Assembly (NCBI RefSeq): GCF_026151205.1
Contig: NC_087073.1
Coordinates: forward strand, 10,516,636 to 10,580,635
Direction: 5' to 3'
Origin: Bolinopsis microptera
Lineage: Eukaryota > Ctenophora > Tentaculata > Lobata > Bolinopsidae
DNA length: 64,000 bases
This document shows, piece by piece, positions 1 through 11,177 of this stretch (position 1 is the first letter of the stretch; each line of letters opens with the position of its first letter). The notes below the pieces were generated by a model. The model was not told the origin of the DNA and made no database searches. It was given only the letters and a program-made list of their open reading frames with translations. A program made the position numbers and the translations under genes.

Positions 1-29
1 CAACGGTAAAATTACTGGGTCCATCTCAG

Positions 30-3000
30 GCGAACGCAAAGCCATTTACCAATAAACACTCGGGCAATAACAGAGGCAGCAAGGAGCAGCGTAACTAAAA
101 CAACGCAACTTCTCAATGGTTCGTAATTATGCTTTGTTAGAGTGTGCCTGATCCAGGATTTATTACAAGGCATTTGATGTGCTACATAGCATGTGTATTA
201 TATTTGTTACTCTGGAAGTGTGCACAGGGCTAGCGGTGCCGTAATTAGTGTTTCATAGTGCCTCACAGTCATTTCACCCTGACAGGTAACGAGAGTTCGA
301 GTAGTAAGGAACAGTGTCCGTGTTCGTTAGCTAACCGCGCTGCACGGTATTCGTGCTGCGTGTGTAACAAGCGTGCACTGCCCTTTACCAAGTACTGCGT
401 CAACCACATCTTGCATGACGGTGAACAACTTCTCTTCTCAAAGTGCAACACCGTCATGCCCCAGAGTATTGACTCTTGCCCGACTCCAACAGTGTCGTCA
501 ACCGGCAAACCTTGTACTCTTCACTCGTTGCTAGAGGTATGCAATCTTCTGTATCTCTTTTCTTAATGTTAATTTTTGAGTTTTTCGAACATTTTATTTA
601 CCGCCTTAGCATTTAAAATCATGTTTATTTAATGGCCTTGGAGACAGTCAGGTTAACTATTAAACCATCTCGCAGAGATTTGGAGTCACTGAATCTACTG
701 ATATCATTGAAATGGAGTCTAGCTGTAGTGAAAGTGAGGCAGATGACGACGTAGAACCCCCCTCCTTGGACTCGTGTCTCAACTCCGCTCCTTCATCGCC
801 GATAGTAACCAAATCTAAGATTCCATCCCCTATCCCGGATAACCACCATCCTCCGCCGCCAGAGGTATAATTATCCATACTGTAGATATAATCAATAAAT
901 TGAATATCATAAAATATGATAATTTTATGGATATCCAGTCAGTATTATTCCTTATCGTGTAATTTAGTGTAATGTCCCCAAAAAAGCAACCACCGTAACC
1001 CATGATAACCACGACAAGTCTCGCCAAATTACATTAATATGACGTACACCTGAATGGCCGGTAGTTAAGTTGCACCGTCTATCTCTCTCTCTGACAAACT
1101 CTAACTCATTGTCTGGATAGGTTTCAGAGTTGGATATGGATATGTTGCCCATGCAACCTGACACCATATTGGAGAGCAGTCTGCTACCTGACGAGCCTGA
1201 CATTCCGCTGTCTGTCCGGTTTTTGGAACCCAGTGCACACCCCTCTAATAAGCGAATCAGAACTAAGGAGGAGGTTAGATCTTTATATTAAATCTCTTGT
1301 TTAGCTACCACTGTTGACAGCTTGCCTTTACTGAAACTTTATTTCTACTGTCATGAAGTTCGGGTAAGTTTTTCCTTGAGCTTGGAATGTAAGTTGTTGC
1401 ACTCACCCTCTTGGTAACGTTTGCGGATGAAGATACACCGTTTTAAACTACGCGTGTTGTATTTGTACCTTTAAGACTCATAGTAACAGGTAAACTATTT
1501 CAGGAGATGCAAGCGCGGATGTCACCGTACATGAAGTTCCCAGGACAGGGAGGAGCACCTGCCGGATACTTTCACTACCCTTACAACTACAACGCGCCTG
1601 CTACCTTCCTCCACGGTTATAACAAGGAAGGGGAGCCTATATACGGTTACCATGACAACAAACAGCACGAGTATCAGAAATACTTGGCTCGCCAACACTC
1701 GACCTCGGGATCAGATAGCAGTCGTCCTACCACTCCGATAATTAATCCGGAGATGATGGCTCATTATTATCAACAGCAGCGGTTCATGCACCCCACAGCA
1801 AGCCCCGCGCCTGTTCCTACTCCTGAACCTAAAAAGGACCCTCCCCCTGCCCCTAAGAAGAAGAAACAGAAAAAGAAAAAGGCACCATCGGTGGTTGTTG
1901 CTACTCCAACGAAACAGGAGAAGGCTAGGGAAACACCCCCACCCCAGATTCCGACGAACCCTTATTCTTCACAAGACAGTGGTGGCGGCTCGCCAAACTC
2001 AGCTGCCAGTCCTGCAACTATGGCTCTGCTGAAATCAAAACTTGCAGAACCAAAGAAAGATACCAGTTCTCCTACGCCTGAGATCAGTGAACCGAAACCT
2101 GCTGTCAAGAGCACTTCTAAGAAGAACCACGGATCTAATTCTAAACGAACGCCACCCAAGACCCCTGTCTCTCAACAGCAGGAGTTTACAGCGGTGATGA
2201 TGCCACCACAACATCCTGCCATGGCAAATCCCCGGTTACAAATGCAACCTGGACAACCAAACTACTACCAGTACGCTCAGCAGGCTATGTATCCGGGCCA
2301 TCCTGGTAACCAACAGTATTATCTGCAGATGTTCATGCCGCCGGGAGGGCCAGGGGGTCCTGGGGCTGTTCCTGGAGGAATGACACCTCAAAGACCACCC
2401 TCGAACCCTCAACCAGAACGGGAGCCCAGTCCTGCAAACAACGGTCCTGTTACTAAGGAATTACCTCCCAAGAGTGGTGACGGAGCTGTGGCTAATAGTG
2501 GGGAGGGGACAGGTCCTGAATTGAATGAGTTCCATTTGAGGAACACTCTGACCCAACAAAGACAGCGTCAGATGATGATCGCTGCTCAGAGTCAAGGTAT
2601 GACTCCAGGACAATATCCTTATCCTCAGCAGTTCCAGTATTATCAGTCGTTCCCGCCTCCCTCGCCTGCTCCTGCGGGCTCACCAAAACCCGAAAAGAAG
2701 CGAAAGAAACAGCCGCCAAAGGAGAAGAATGACAAGGATGGACCTGGACCTGGACCTGGACTTGTACTTGTACCTGGACCTGGACCTGGACCTGGACCTG
2801 GACTTGTACCTGGACCTGGACCTGGACCTGGACCTGGACCTGGACCTGGATCTGGACCTGGATCTGGACCTAATGTACATAAAAAGAAACCAAGCTTGAG
2901 CAGTCCGACTGGTAAAGACAACCAACTGTCTTCTTTACAAAGTCTCATGACCACTGCTTCATCTGGACGGCTACCTCTGGAGACGGTCCTCCCAGATGCA

Positions 3001-3771
3001 GAGCCTGTTAAACCCCCTAGCAAGCCTAGATCAAAGAAAAGTTCTGCGAAAGAGGACGGTGGTAACGATTTGAGAGCCTCGCATACCACGCCACATAATA
3101 CCTTGCAACCAAACTATGCGAATTATGCAGCCTATTACCAGGGCTACACGCCTGTTCAGGGACATGTCGTGATGGGGCCGATGAAAGGGTATGTTAATGG
3201 GACTACCGGACCACTGTACTTTAGGATGGATGAGCCGGTAGAACTGGGACAAGACAATAAACCTGTTGTTATTAATGATGCTGTGTTGGCTAGGAACCGA
3301 CCTAGCACTGTTTTAATGAAAAATCCAGGGTGGGTGGAAAAATTCATTAAAAAGCCCGAACATAGCTCAGATAAAAGTAGGAGCAAGTCGAAAATGAACT
3401 CTAGTCCACGACGCAGTCCTCAAAAATCTCAGCATAGGAACCTAATATTTCATAACACAGAGATAGGGACAATCAGTGACAAGTTGGCAAAGCAGCAGAA
3501 GAACGCAGAACAGCGCTCATCCCACCGTGCGATGTGTGCCAAGTCTAAGGTCGTAGAGCAGGCTCCACCGCCGTCAAACAACGACTCTAACAATAACAAC
3601 AATAACAACAATAACAACAACAACGTGCCTCATCCTCCTGCCCAACAAACAGGGAACAACTCGTACCACCCTCCCTCCGACAAGGGGGCCAAGGTGCCAC
3701 TCTACCTGCCAGATAAACACCCTGTCACTGACTCCATACCCCTGAACTCTCAGCCTGAAGGAGTCACGTGA
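30..3771 (+). CDS. INO80D: INO80D-like chromatin-remodelling protein, C-terminal five exons
   Basis: Five exons join in phase: 30-90, 286-536, 676-864, 1130-1273 (or from 1121) and 1504-3771 (stop TGA). All are flanked by AG/GT; the 5' end lies before the window. The second exon encodes a Cys/His-rich module with the motif ALPFTKYCVNHIL, then LLFSKC and a closing C-x2-H. This matches the second zf-C3Hc3H domain of INO80D, a metazoan-specific subunit of the INO80 nucleosome-remodelling complex in the nucleus. The third and fourth exons are acidic and Pro/Ser-rich. The 755-residue last exon is disordered: Lys-rich blocks, Gln/Tyr/Pro stretches, a Gly-Pro repeat and a poly-Asn run. INO80D C-termini are also largely unstructured, so identity rests mainly on the zinc finger. 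KANSL2 shares the domain but fits less well. Gene structure is solid; orthology is likely, not proven. Confidence 0.75.
2741..2871 (+). repeat. Coding hexamer repeat (CCTGGA)n, Gly-Pro tract
   Basis: About 22 tandem hexamers inside the last exon of the INO80D-like gene encode alternating Gly and Pro with a few Leu/Val/Ser variants (units CTTGTA and TCTGGA). The frame is kept, so changes in copy number would lengthen or shorten the protein by dipeptides. Confidence 0.95.
3583..3624 (+). repeat. AAC/AAT repeat encoding poly-Asn
   Basis: A run of AAC and AAT codons encodes about 13 consecutive Asn near the C-terminus of the INO80D-like protein. It is a trinucleotide microsatellite in coding sequence. 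Confidence 0.9.
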
Positions 3772-3986
3772 TAAAGCGCGGGAGATCCGCAAATCCTCTC
3801 CAATGATATTATCCGCTATGATAGTGTTCCGTTCCTCCGCTCCAAATATATTGTACATATAACCGGATATATATTATATTGAATGATGTTCAATACATTG
3901 GCATTATATGATGTTTTTAATTCATTAACGTGTAGATTTCTATCTTCTTAATCTTGTGTAGGGGCTGCAGGATGCGACCTCTGCGC

Positions 3987-4042
3987 CATCAACACGTGCA
4001 GGCGCGCATCAACACGTGCAGGCGCGCACCAGCACGTGCAGC
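3987..4042 (+). repeat. 20-bp tandem repeat carrying three CACGTG boxes
   Basis: Three units of a 20-bp repeat (core AACACGTGCAGGCGCGC; the third unit diverges) lie about 220 bp after the stop codon of the INO80D-like gene, probably in its 3' UTR or just downstream. Each carries the palindromic E-box CACGTG. A regulatory role is only a possibility. Confidence 0.7.
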
Positions 4043-5850
4043 CGTCATTTTATTACCGTGTCAATTTGTGAGTTGTGTGCTCGTGGTGTAGCCCAGTGTG
4101 TTATATAATGAGATGTATGAAATAGATGAGCTTGGCCGGTTTAATTCGCCTTGTGATAATACTTGTAATTGTGTCGTCAGCACGTTTTATAATTATATGA
4201 TACGACGGGTGGTTTATTAGGTTTTATATGTTTGCAGATCGAAGCGCGTTTGTGAATTAACAATTGTATGTAAGGATTGTTTGAATTTGAGCATGTATAA
4301 GTTCTTACGGTCTAAGTTCTTACGGTGTAATTTTGGCTGATATATAGCTTCTAAAATATAAAAGTTTGGTTTTCATGCGATGATTTTAGGTGGACTCATT
4401 AAATGGGTCTCTCTGAGTTGCTTTATCATTTTAATCGTATTATCATTTAGGAGAACGCACAATTTCACACATTTGTTGATTAGTAAGTAATTGAAGTTGC
4501 TAATATAATAGATTTTCCTCCGGTTCAACAAAGTTATGTAATTTTAGTTTTAATCAGGAGCATTTCATTCATATTAATACCTCAGCATTATAATTATATC
4601 ACTAAATTCAGAGTTGCACTCAGTATCTGAACTTCTTCACTAAGTTTGTCAATGACTGTCAAATGAAGAGTTACTTTGGTTGGCTCGATCAGTTTGATGC
4701 TCTGTGACCCCAAATTCCACAACACAGTTTATGAGTGTAACTCACAAATCTCAACTAACGAATACAGTTTCGAAATAGCTTTGTAGATTTTTATCGTAAA
4801 ATTTTATAGTTACCCCGGAGATGTTAAATTTTTGCGGTTTACTTTGTCTTATCGTGACTCTCGGAGTCAGGGGCAATACGATCTAGTTCTTTTGTTTGCA
4901 AACGATCATTGCATCGTATGGCAAGACAGGATATATATTTTCCACCATTACTTTCAATTAAACATTTCTTAACTAACAGAAATTTGCTTTGATAAAACAT
5001 AGAATAGCCCGTGATTTACGGAAACCGTAACTTAAATTAGTTATAGATATCATCCTTGATGTTAGCATCCAAATCTCGTAATTGGAAAAAGTTTACGTAA
5101 CATAGTACACATTTTACATGATCGGAGATATTAGCATTTTACCAGTTTCGATAAATATCTTTTATGGGAATTTAAAAATTGGGCTTACAATACTTGCCTG
5201 TCATTGATCATTAATCGCGGATTTATAAACTACAATGATGTTTAGGGCATTCTTCAAAAGACAGTGTGTGTGTTGTGTCCAAGGTGAAGACTGTCGTGTG
5301 CTATGTATTACACTTTGAGATTAAGTATTACAGATAATAATAATTGCGTATATAACAAGGTGTTTTACTTGTAAAATTGTAAAATTCATACAACCCATCT
5401 AATAAGTAGACGAATCTAAGATACCAACATAATGCATAAAGTGTTCAATACACTTTTTTACACTACACTTTTGTCTTTTTTGGTATGGTGTTGTAAAAAA
5501 GTACACTCTTTAATGCTTTTTTAGGCTATTTTACACTGCACTTTTGCCTTTTTTTAATGTATATTGTATGGTCATGGTGTAGAGAACCCTCCCTCCGCCA
5601 CCATTAAATCACTCACCAATGACCTTTAATTTTTTACGAAAGTTCCCTGAGTACATTTAATAATTGCAACATGAAAGTAGCGTCATACAATTTCAAAGTA
5701 TTTTTCTATGGTAATACCAGAACATATCCCATGACATAGGGTCCAACTCTGCGCGCGTCTCGGTAGGTTTCAAACCTACAAAATTGTACTAGCGGTAAAA
5801 ATTAAAATCATCACAATTTTGCTAGAAGTTTAATTGCATAACTAGAACGA
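4043..5850. other. AT-rich sequence without recognised genes
   Basis: No credible exon seen on either strand. Two loosely repeated T-rich blocks near 5447-5550 share the string ACACT(A/G)CACTTTTG. The first part is likely 3' UTR or flank of the upstream gene. Confidence 0.5.
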
Positions 5851-6243
5851 GCGTGCTAAATCACTCTACAGTCGATCTTCGAGATTGTTCTAAAAGGGCC
5901 CCCGACAGTTGAAACCAACTTCAATCGATGTATTTTCGGACGCTGATTCCGAATCCCCCCCCCCCCCCCCCCCCCCCCCCCCCATGACATAGGGCCAAAA
6001 TGCTCCCCTAACGAGATTTTGTCGAAAAACTGTTTCGATCACGTGATATGACCGTATAAGGAAGTTAGTCTAATATCTAGTTAGGGTTAGGGTTTCAGCA
6101 TATGCTTTTGTTAAGGATTGGGTTAGGGTTAGGGTTGGGATCAGATTAGAGGGTTAGGGTTTCGAATAGTCGTTCAGGACCAGCTAGAGAAGGGGTTGAA
6201 AAAGTCACGTGACAGTCGAGTGTAGAGTGATTAATCATCATCC
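5850..6243 (+). mobile_element. Non-autonomous element with internal TTAGGG runs, copy 1
   Basis: This segment recurs in opposite orientation at about 32421-32780. It contains an inverted 17-bp motif near its ends (AATCACTCTACAGTCGA at 5859; its near-complement at 6216-6232), a CACGTGA-containing right end, and in its middle several GGGTTAGGG runs like animal telomere repeats. There is no coding capacity. Fragments of the right end recur at 6737-6785 and 15906-15948, and the left-end motif at about 8668. I read it as a MITE-like family; the exact left boundary is uncertain because motif-flanking sequence is shared by both copies. Confidence 0.75.
5955..5983 (+). repeat. Poly(C) run of 29
   Basis: A 29-base C homopolymer interrupts copy 1 of the TTAGGG-bearing element. 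The second copy has only a short CACCCCCT at the equivalent place, so this looks like a local expansion. Confidence 0.95.
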
Positions 6244-6800
6244 TAACTAGAACTCTCGTGCACGCTGAATGCTTGCAGCAGCGCGCACCCGCCGAAACAA
6301 GTGCGTCGCGTAGTACGCGTAAGTATGAAGTATATGGTCAGGTGACGACTGATGCAACGTAATATGATACTCTAGTCCAATATCTGTTTAAATATTATTA
6401 TTTTCATTGTTAATGGATTGCCCTTCACAAAGTTCACATAGACACGAGTTTTCGTGTACTACGTGACGCCATTTTTTCATATGGCGCGCTACTGCAATCT
6501 TGCAGGTTTACAACCTACTAGGACGCGCGCCGAGTTGGACTCGTCGACGCAGTCCTGATATAATAATTGGAACAAATATTTTACTTGGCAGATGTTACTA
6601 TAAATTTCTTCGAAGTAGCGCGCGCCGCTTTCTTCTCGAAATGCCCGATGGCAAGTGCTACGAAATAGCGCGCGCCGGGCCAGATCATTAACAATGGTCA
6701 ACAATTTTACGTGTATCACCCGTTAAGAGAACGAGTTAAAAAAGTCACGTGACCGTCGAGTGTAGCGTGATTAATCATCATCCTGACCATTTTACAGGGT
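6244..6800. repeat. Mosaic of CG-rich dispersed repeats
   Basis: This holds copies of families seen elsewhere in the window: a GAAACAAG(C/T)GCGTC...GTACGCGTA segment near 6296 (also near 7225, 43064 and 43325; part of it inverted at 16070), a GCGCGCGCC-rich unit at 6484-6700 that returns inverted near 43125-43210, and a right-end fragment of the TTAGGG-bearing family at 6737-6785. No gene is visible. Confidence 0.6.
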
Positions 6801-6948
6801 CATTGAGATTGGCACAAGACACAATTGAAGTACCCAAACTCCTATTCCCAAAGAAAGCTTTGATAAACGGAAAATCATCATAATATAAAAAGAGATTTTG
6901 GAAGATTCTTAATTGACGATGTTAATTCTTCGCAGCTCGGCGAGGCCT

Positions 6949-8336
6949 TACCTGGTATGGGGACCTCAGGCTATCATGTTCATAAATATAGATTAGGTGG
7001 AATGACAGGCTGAGCGCGGCCCAGCAAGGCGAGGATCATACCAGTAGCTCATCTCGCCGCGCCGATCTAATGAGAAGCATTATTGGATGCGAAGATTTTT
7101 GAAGCCTAGCCTTAAATATCCTTTGCTCTAACCAGAGCGCTCTCGCTTGCAGTAGCGCTACTGCAAGCGAGAGGGCTCTGGTTAGAGCAAGCGCGCGACC
7201 GCCGGAGGCGGTCTATCCTACTTGTGAAACAAGCGCGTCACGCAGTACACAGTACGCGTATGACTATGTGAAAAATAGCCTTACCTGGGGACCTCAGGCT
7301 ATTATGTCCATAGATAGAGATTCGGCGGAATGACAGGCTGAGCGCGGCCCAGTAATAAATAGCCTTAAAATAAGGCTGGATATAACCTGAGGCAGCATAA
7401 GCGAGAATTTGAGGGTAGCTGCTCCAAGGATAGCTGAATAGAGCAACAAGTAGTTTATGACTGTATTGTCTTTCACAATGATTAGCTCCAGTTATTGATA
7501 ATGATAATAATAAATGAAAGTTCTTTTTTTCTGATTGACAATTTGGGAAATAATAAATATGAGTATTATATTATATGGGTTTTATTTATTTCTACAACAA
7601 GTATTTCATTTACTGGGCCGCGCTCGCCTGTCATTCCGGCTAATCTCTCATTCCGCCTAATCTTACCAACATTAAAGCCTGGGGTCCTCAGGTAAGTATT
7701 TCATTTACAGGTTTATTCCTACAGAAATAAGTAAAAGTAAAATCAATTTTTAAAAAAAGTAAAATACAATTTTTAGTTTTGATTCACGATGTCAATCCTT
7801 CGCATCTCGCCGATCTGCATACGAGAAGCATTATTGGATGCGCGCGCGCGACCCAGTAGTGCATCGCGCTACAATACATATTGAATTATAAATATCCGAT
7901 AATTTCATTAATAATCATTAAAAGTAGCTTTGTAAAATCAAAAACGAAAAGCCCTACGCTAGGCGCGCGCGGCATCTTATCGTCAGTTACTGGGCCGCGC
8001 TCAGCCTGTCATTCCGCCTAATCTCTATTCGGGCTGAGTGAATTACGACCTCCATCGCCCTGAAAAAAGTGCGAATGCTCATTGGATGTTAAAGCGCACG
8101 TGACTTGCATTCACGTGATCATTCAGAACCAATTACAGCCGGGCAAAAGATCAAGTGCACGCCAACTACCAACAAAGAAGTGACGTATGCGCTACAAAAG
8201 CTGCGCGCTGAGTTAAATTGTAAAATTTGATTATTTGATTGTAAAATCACCTAAACGCGCCTATTTGCGCGTTTTAGAGGGTTCAATTTCGCCAGGCTAT
8301 GTTTATGAACACAATAGTCTGGCGTCCCCAGGTAAA
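6949..8336. mobile_element. Cluster of fold-back (palindromic) MITEs
   Basis: One ~75-bp arm sequence, including GGGACCTCAGGCTAT and GAATGACAGGCTGAGCGCG, occurs at 6949-7029 and 7281-7355 in one orientation. It occurs inverted at 7610-7697, and inverted but split at 7986-8030 plus 8291-8335. The pair at 7281-7355 and 7610-7697 forms a ~417-bp fold-back. The split arm suggests an insertion of ~260 bp at about 8031-8290. A related arm lies at 24283-24355. No ORF of substance is inside, which fits MITEs mobilised by a transposase encoded elsewhere. Confidence 0.7.
7123..7190. repeat. 68-bp near-perfect palindrome
   Basis: Two 34-bp arms, with no spacer and one mismatch, meet at the centre GTAGCGCTAC. 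The arm contains GCTCTAACCAGAGC. Related arm sequences recur near 16093-16127 and 43012-43060. Confidence 0.95.
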
Positions 8337-10340
8337 TCGTCAGCTGTATGCCTAACTTGTAGCCGCTAACATCTTGTCATACGTTGTATGACCCGCCGCG
8401 CACGAAGTGCGCGGCTCCCCCTGTATCGTCGAAGACCGTGGGGGTCACCACGTGATACAACTAACATCAAAGCCACCGCGGGCGCCAAGTGCTGGGGTGC
8501 ATTCTCGTTGACAATTAAACTTGGTCAAAGATATTTATGTACAATTCCGAAATTAAATCAATAATCATGTAGATATGAGTATTCAACACTACTCAACAAA
8601 AATATTTGTCGGCCCATCGACGATTCAGTCGCCGAAACAAAAATCAAATGTTTGCTTTTTCCGGTCGCGCTAAATCACTCTACAGTCGATTCTTCCATTT
8701 TCACCACTTTTAGTTTCGCATTGGATAAGCACATGTTATACGCGCGCGTTACGTGTCAATCATATTTGATCCCGATTTCTTACTTTGGGTTTCAAACTTG
8801 CTTGTCGAGTTTTCGTCAATAATCAATTATCATCCATGATTCATCATTGCCACTTGTGTAATACCTTGAAATCCTATAAGTTGAATGAATAGGTTTTTAA
8901 ATTGTTGACATAGCATAGAAGGACTGTTGTCAGAATGTAGAATGATACAGAGCCGCCTTCAGAAGTTAAAATTGTTGAGCCGTATTTTCTAGTGTACTGT
9001 TTCGTATGACATATGAGTCGAGGTACAAATAGAATTTTTCGCTGGATCAAAATGCTGAGATTTTAATATAAAGCAAAGCCAAGTTGAAGTATCAATAAAC
9101 TATAGTTTAGATTACGCCTGATTGCTTGAGTCCTATTTAAAAATATTTTTGATATGTCATCCTAGAAATAGAATCACAAATTTTGCATTCGTTTTAATTG
9201 TGTTTTTTTTATGCGAAGAGCATATATTGTTTTTCCTTAAGCCATAGCTGATCCAGCTATTGTAGAAGTCTACGGTCTTACTTTAGAAACACTGCGCTTC
9301 TTATTTGAATCATTAAATCTAGGCTGCATAAAATGATAGGTTTTCGAATTTTGACCTGAGCAGCCGAAACTGATATTATTATTATTGTTATCCATATAAT
9401 ATACTATTATCGATGTAGTTTAATAGACTATAAATTTATTATATAACCTGGTTTTATTTCCATAGAAGTGTTTTTACCAGTTACTTTAGTAAATTAACAA
9501 AATGTACGTCTCCACTCTGCAGTTCCGACTGCAATTCGAACTTTGCCGTCTAGAATCTAGTGTGAATATTATGGATATTTACAACAAATATTTTAATTAT
9601 CAGGTTCATCAGCATGGGACAAGTTGCAGATCAACCGCCATATAGGTACGTACTACAAGTGTTCATTTATGACTCAGTAATACAATTAAACAACAAGTTA
9701 ACTTAAGAGTTGCAATTTGATTGATATACAATATCATGCGATAGTTTATTAAAAAACTTCGAAGGCTTTTAACTTGAATAACAATATCATTTTTAAAGCA
9801 AGGTTTGTAATTGAAGGCAAGCATATCGGTCTGTACTGATGTAAAGGATTTTTGTTCTCAGTTTCTATGAAATTGTACCATGTACATATTTTTACCTCGT
9901 TCACCCTTCCAGCTCATGCATCAAGGCTGATTCTTCATCCTCACACTTACACGCCTTCAATTAGTCATCACCTGGAACTTTATCATATATAATTATAATC
10001 ACGTCATCGCCCCATCATCCCTTATAGTCGAAGACGATAACATATGCATATTGTATAATTCTGCAAAATAAAACATGTTTTATTACTTATATGTTTGAAC
10101 CAACTCCCTATCCCCTCCTAGATTATCAATTTTTCTCAATTTTTGCTACTTTTCAAAAGTTCAAAGAATCTTTTAATAAGCTTGAACCTCCCATAATATC
10201 TCTGGACAGTATAATGTATGTGTCCGGTGAACGAATCAATTCTCTCTCAAATTATATGTGTTCACTGTTCACTGTTAATTCACAGTTTATTTGCGAAAAG
10301 TTTCTACTATCAGCTAATTTAATTTAATTACAACTTGTTT
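8337..10340. other. Non-coding sequence, nothing recognised
   Basis: AT-rich DNA with no supportable exon. The left-end motif of the TTAGGG-bearing family occurs at about 8668-8690. Otherwise I see nothing in it. Confidence 0.5.
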
Positions 10341-10344
10341 TATT

Positions 10345-10577
10345 TAACCTTCCCCAGTTTGGCTATGAAATAATTGATATCACCAAATAAAATCAGCCCA
10401 CGTTAAGATTCACCGTTAATAAGTACAAAAAATACATACTCACATTCCTACTCAGTGCACACTATGTATAATAACTGTTGCCAGATAAAACATTCAATGA
10501 GTTGCTTTAATTACAATTAATAAACGATGTGCAATGTATAATATTATATATAGATAGCTTATGACTACATTTTCCAT
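10345..10577 (+). repeat. Left copy of a ~230-bp direct duplication
   Basis: Sequence from CCTTCCCCAGTTTGGCTATG to TTTTCCATGG recurs with a modest number of differences at 12658-12880. The two copies bracket the (CCCTGA)n array and the ~180-bp repeat array. Confidence 0.85.
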
Positions 10578-10601
10578 GGTAAAATGGGTGGGCGACAATT
10601 A

Positions 10602-11173
10602 ACCCTGACCCTGACCCTGACCCTGACCCTGACCCTGACCCTGACCCTGACCCTGACCCTGACCCTGACCCTGACCCTGACCCTGACCCTGACCCTGACC
10701 CTGACCCTGACCCTGACCCTGACCCTGACCCTGACCCTGACCCTGACCCTGACCCTGACCCTGACCCTGACCCTGACCCTGACCCTGACCCTGACCCTGA
10801 CCCTGACCCTGACCCTGACCCTGACCCTGACCCTGACCCTGACCCTGACCCTGACCCTGACCCTGACCCTGACCCTGACCCTGACCCTGACCCTGACCCT
10901 GACCCTGACCCTGACCCTGACCCTGACCCTGACCCTGACCCTGACCCTGACCCTGACCCTGACCCTGACCCTGACCCTGACCCTGACCCTGACCCTGACC
11001 CTGACCCTGACCCTGACCCTGACCCTGACCCTGACCCTGACCCTGACCCTGACCCTGACCCTGACCCTGACCCTGACCCTGACCCTGACCCTGACCCTGA
11101 CCCTGACCCTGACCCTGACCCTGATCCTGACCCTCATCCTGATCCTGATCCTGATCCTGATCCTGACCCTGAC
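10602..11173 (+). repeat. (CCCTGA)n array, 95 hexamers
   Basis: A nearly pure hexamer array; the complement reads (TCAGGG)n, one base from the animal telomere unit TTAGGG. Variants (TCCTGA, CCCTCA) cluster at the right end, 11121-11166. The array is open in several frames (Leu-Thr and Arg-Val dipeptides) only because the hexamer has no stop codon. It is not coding. Confidence 0.97.
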
Positions 11174-11177
11174 TTTA

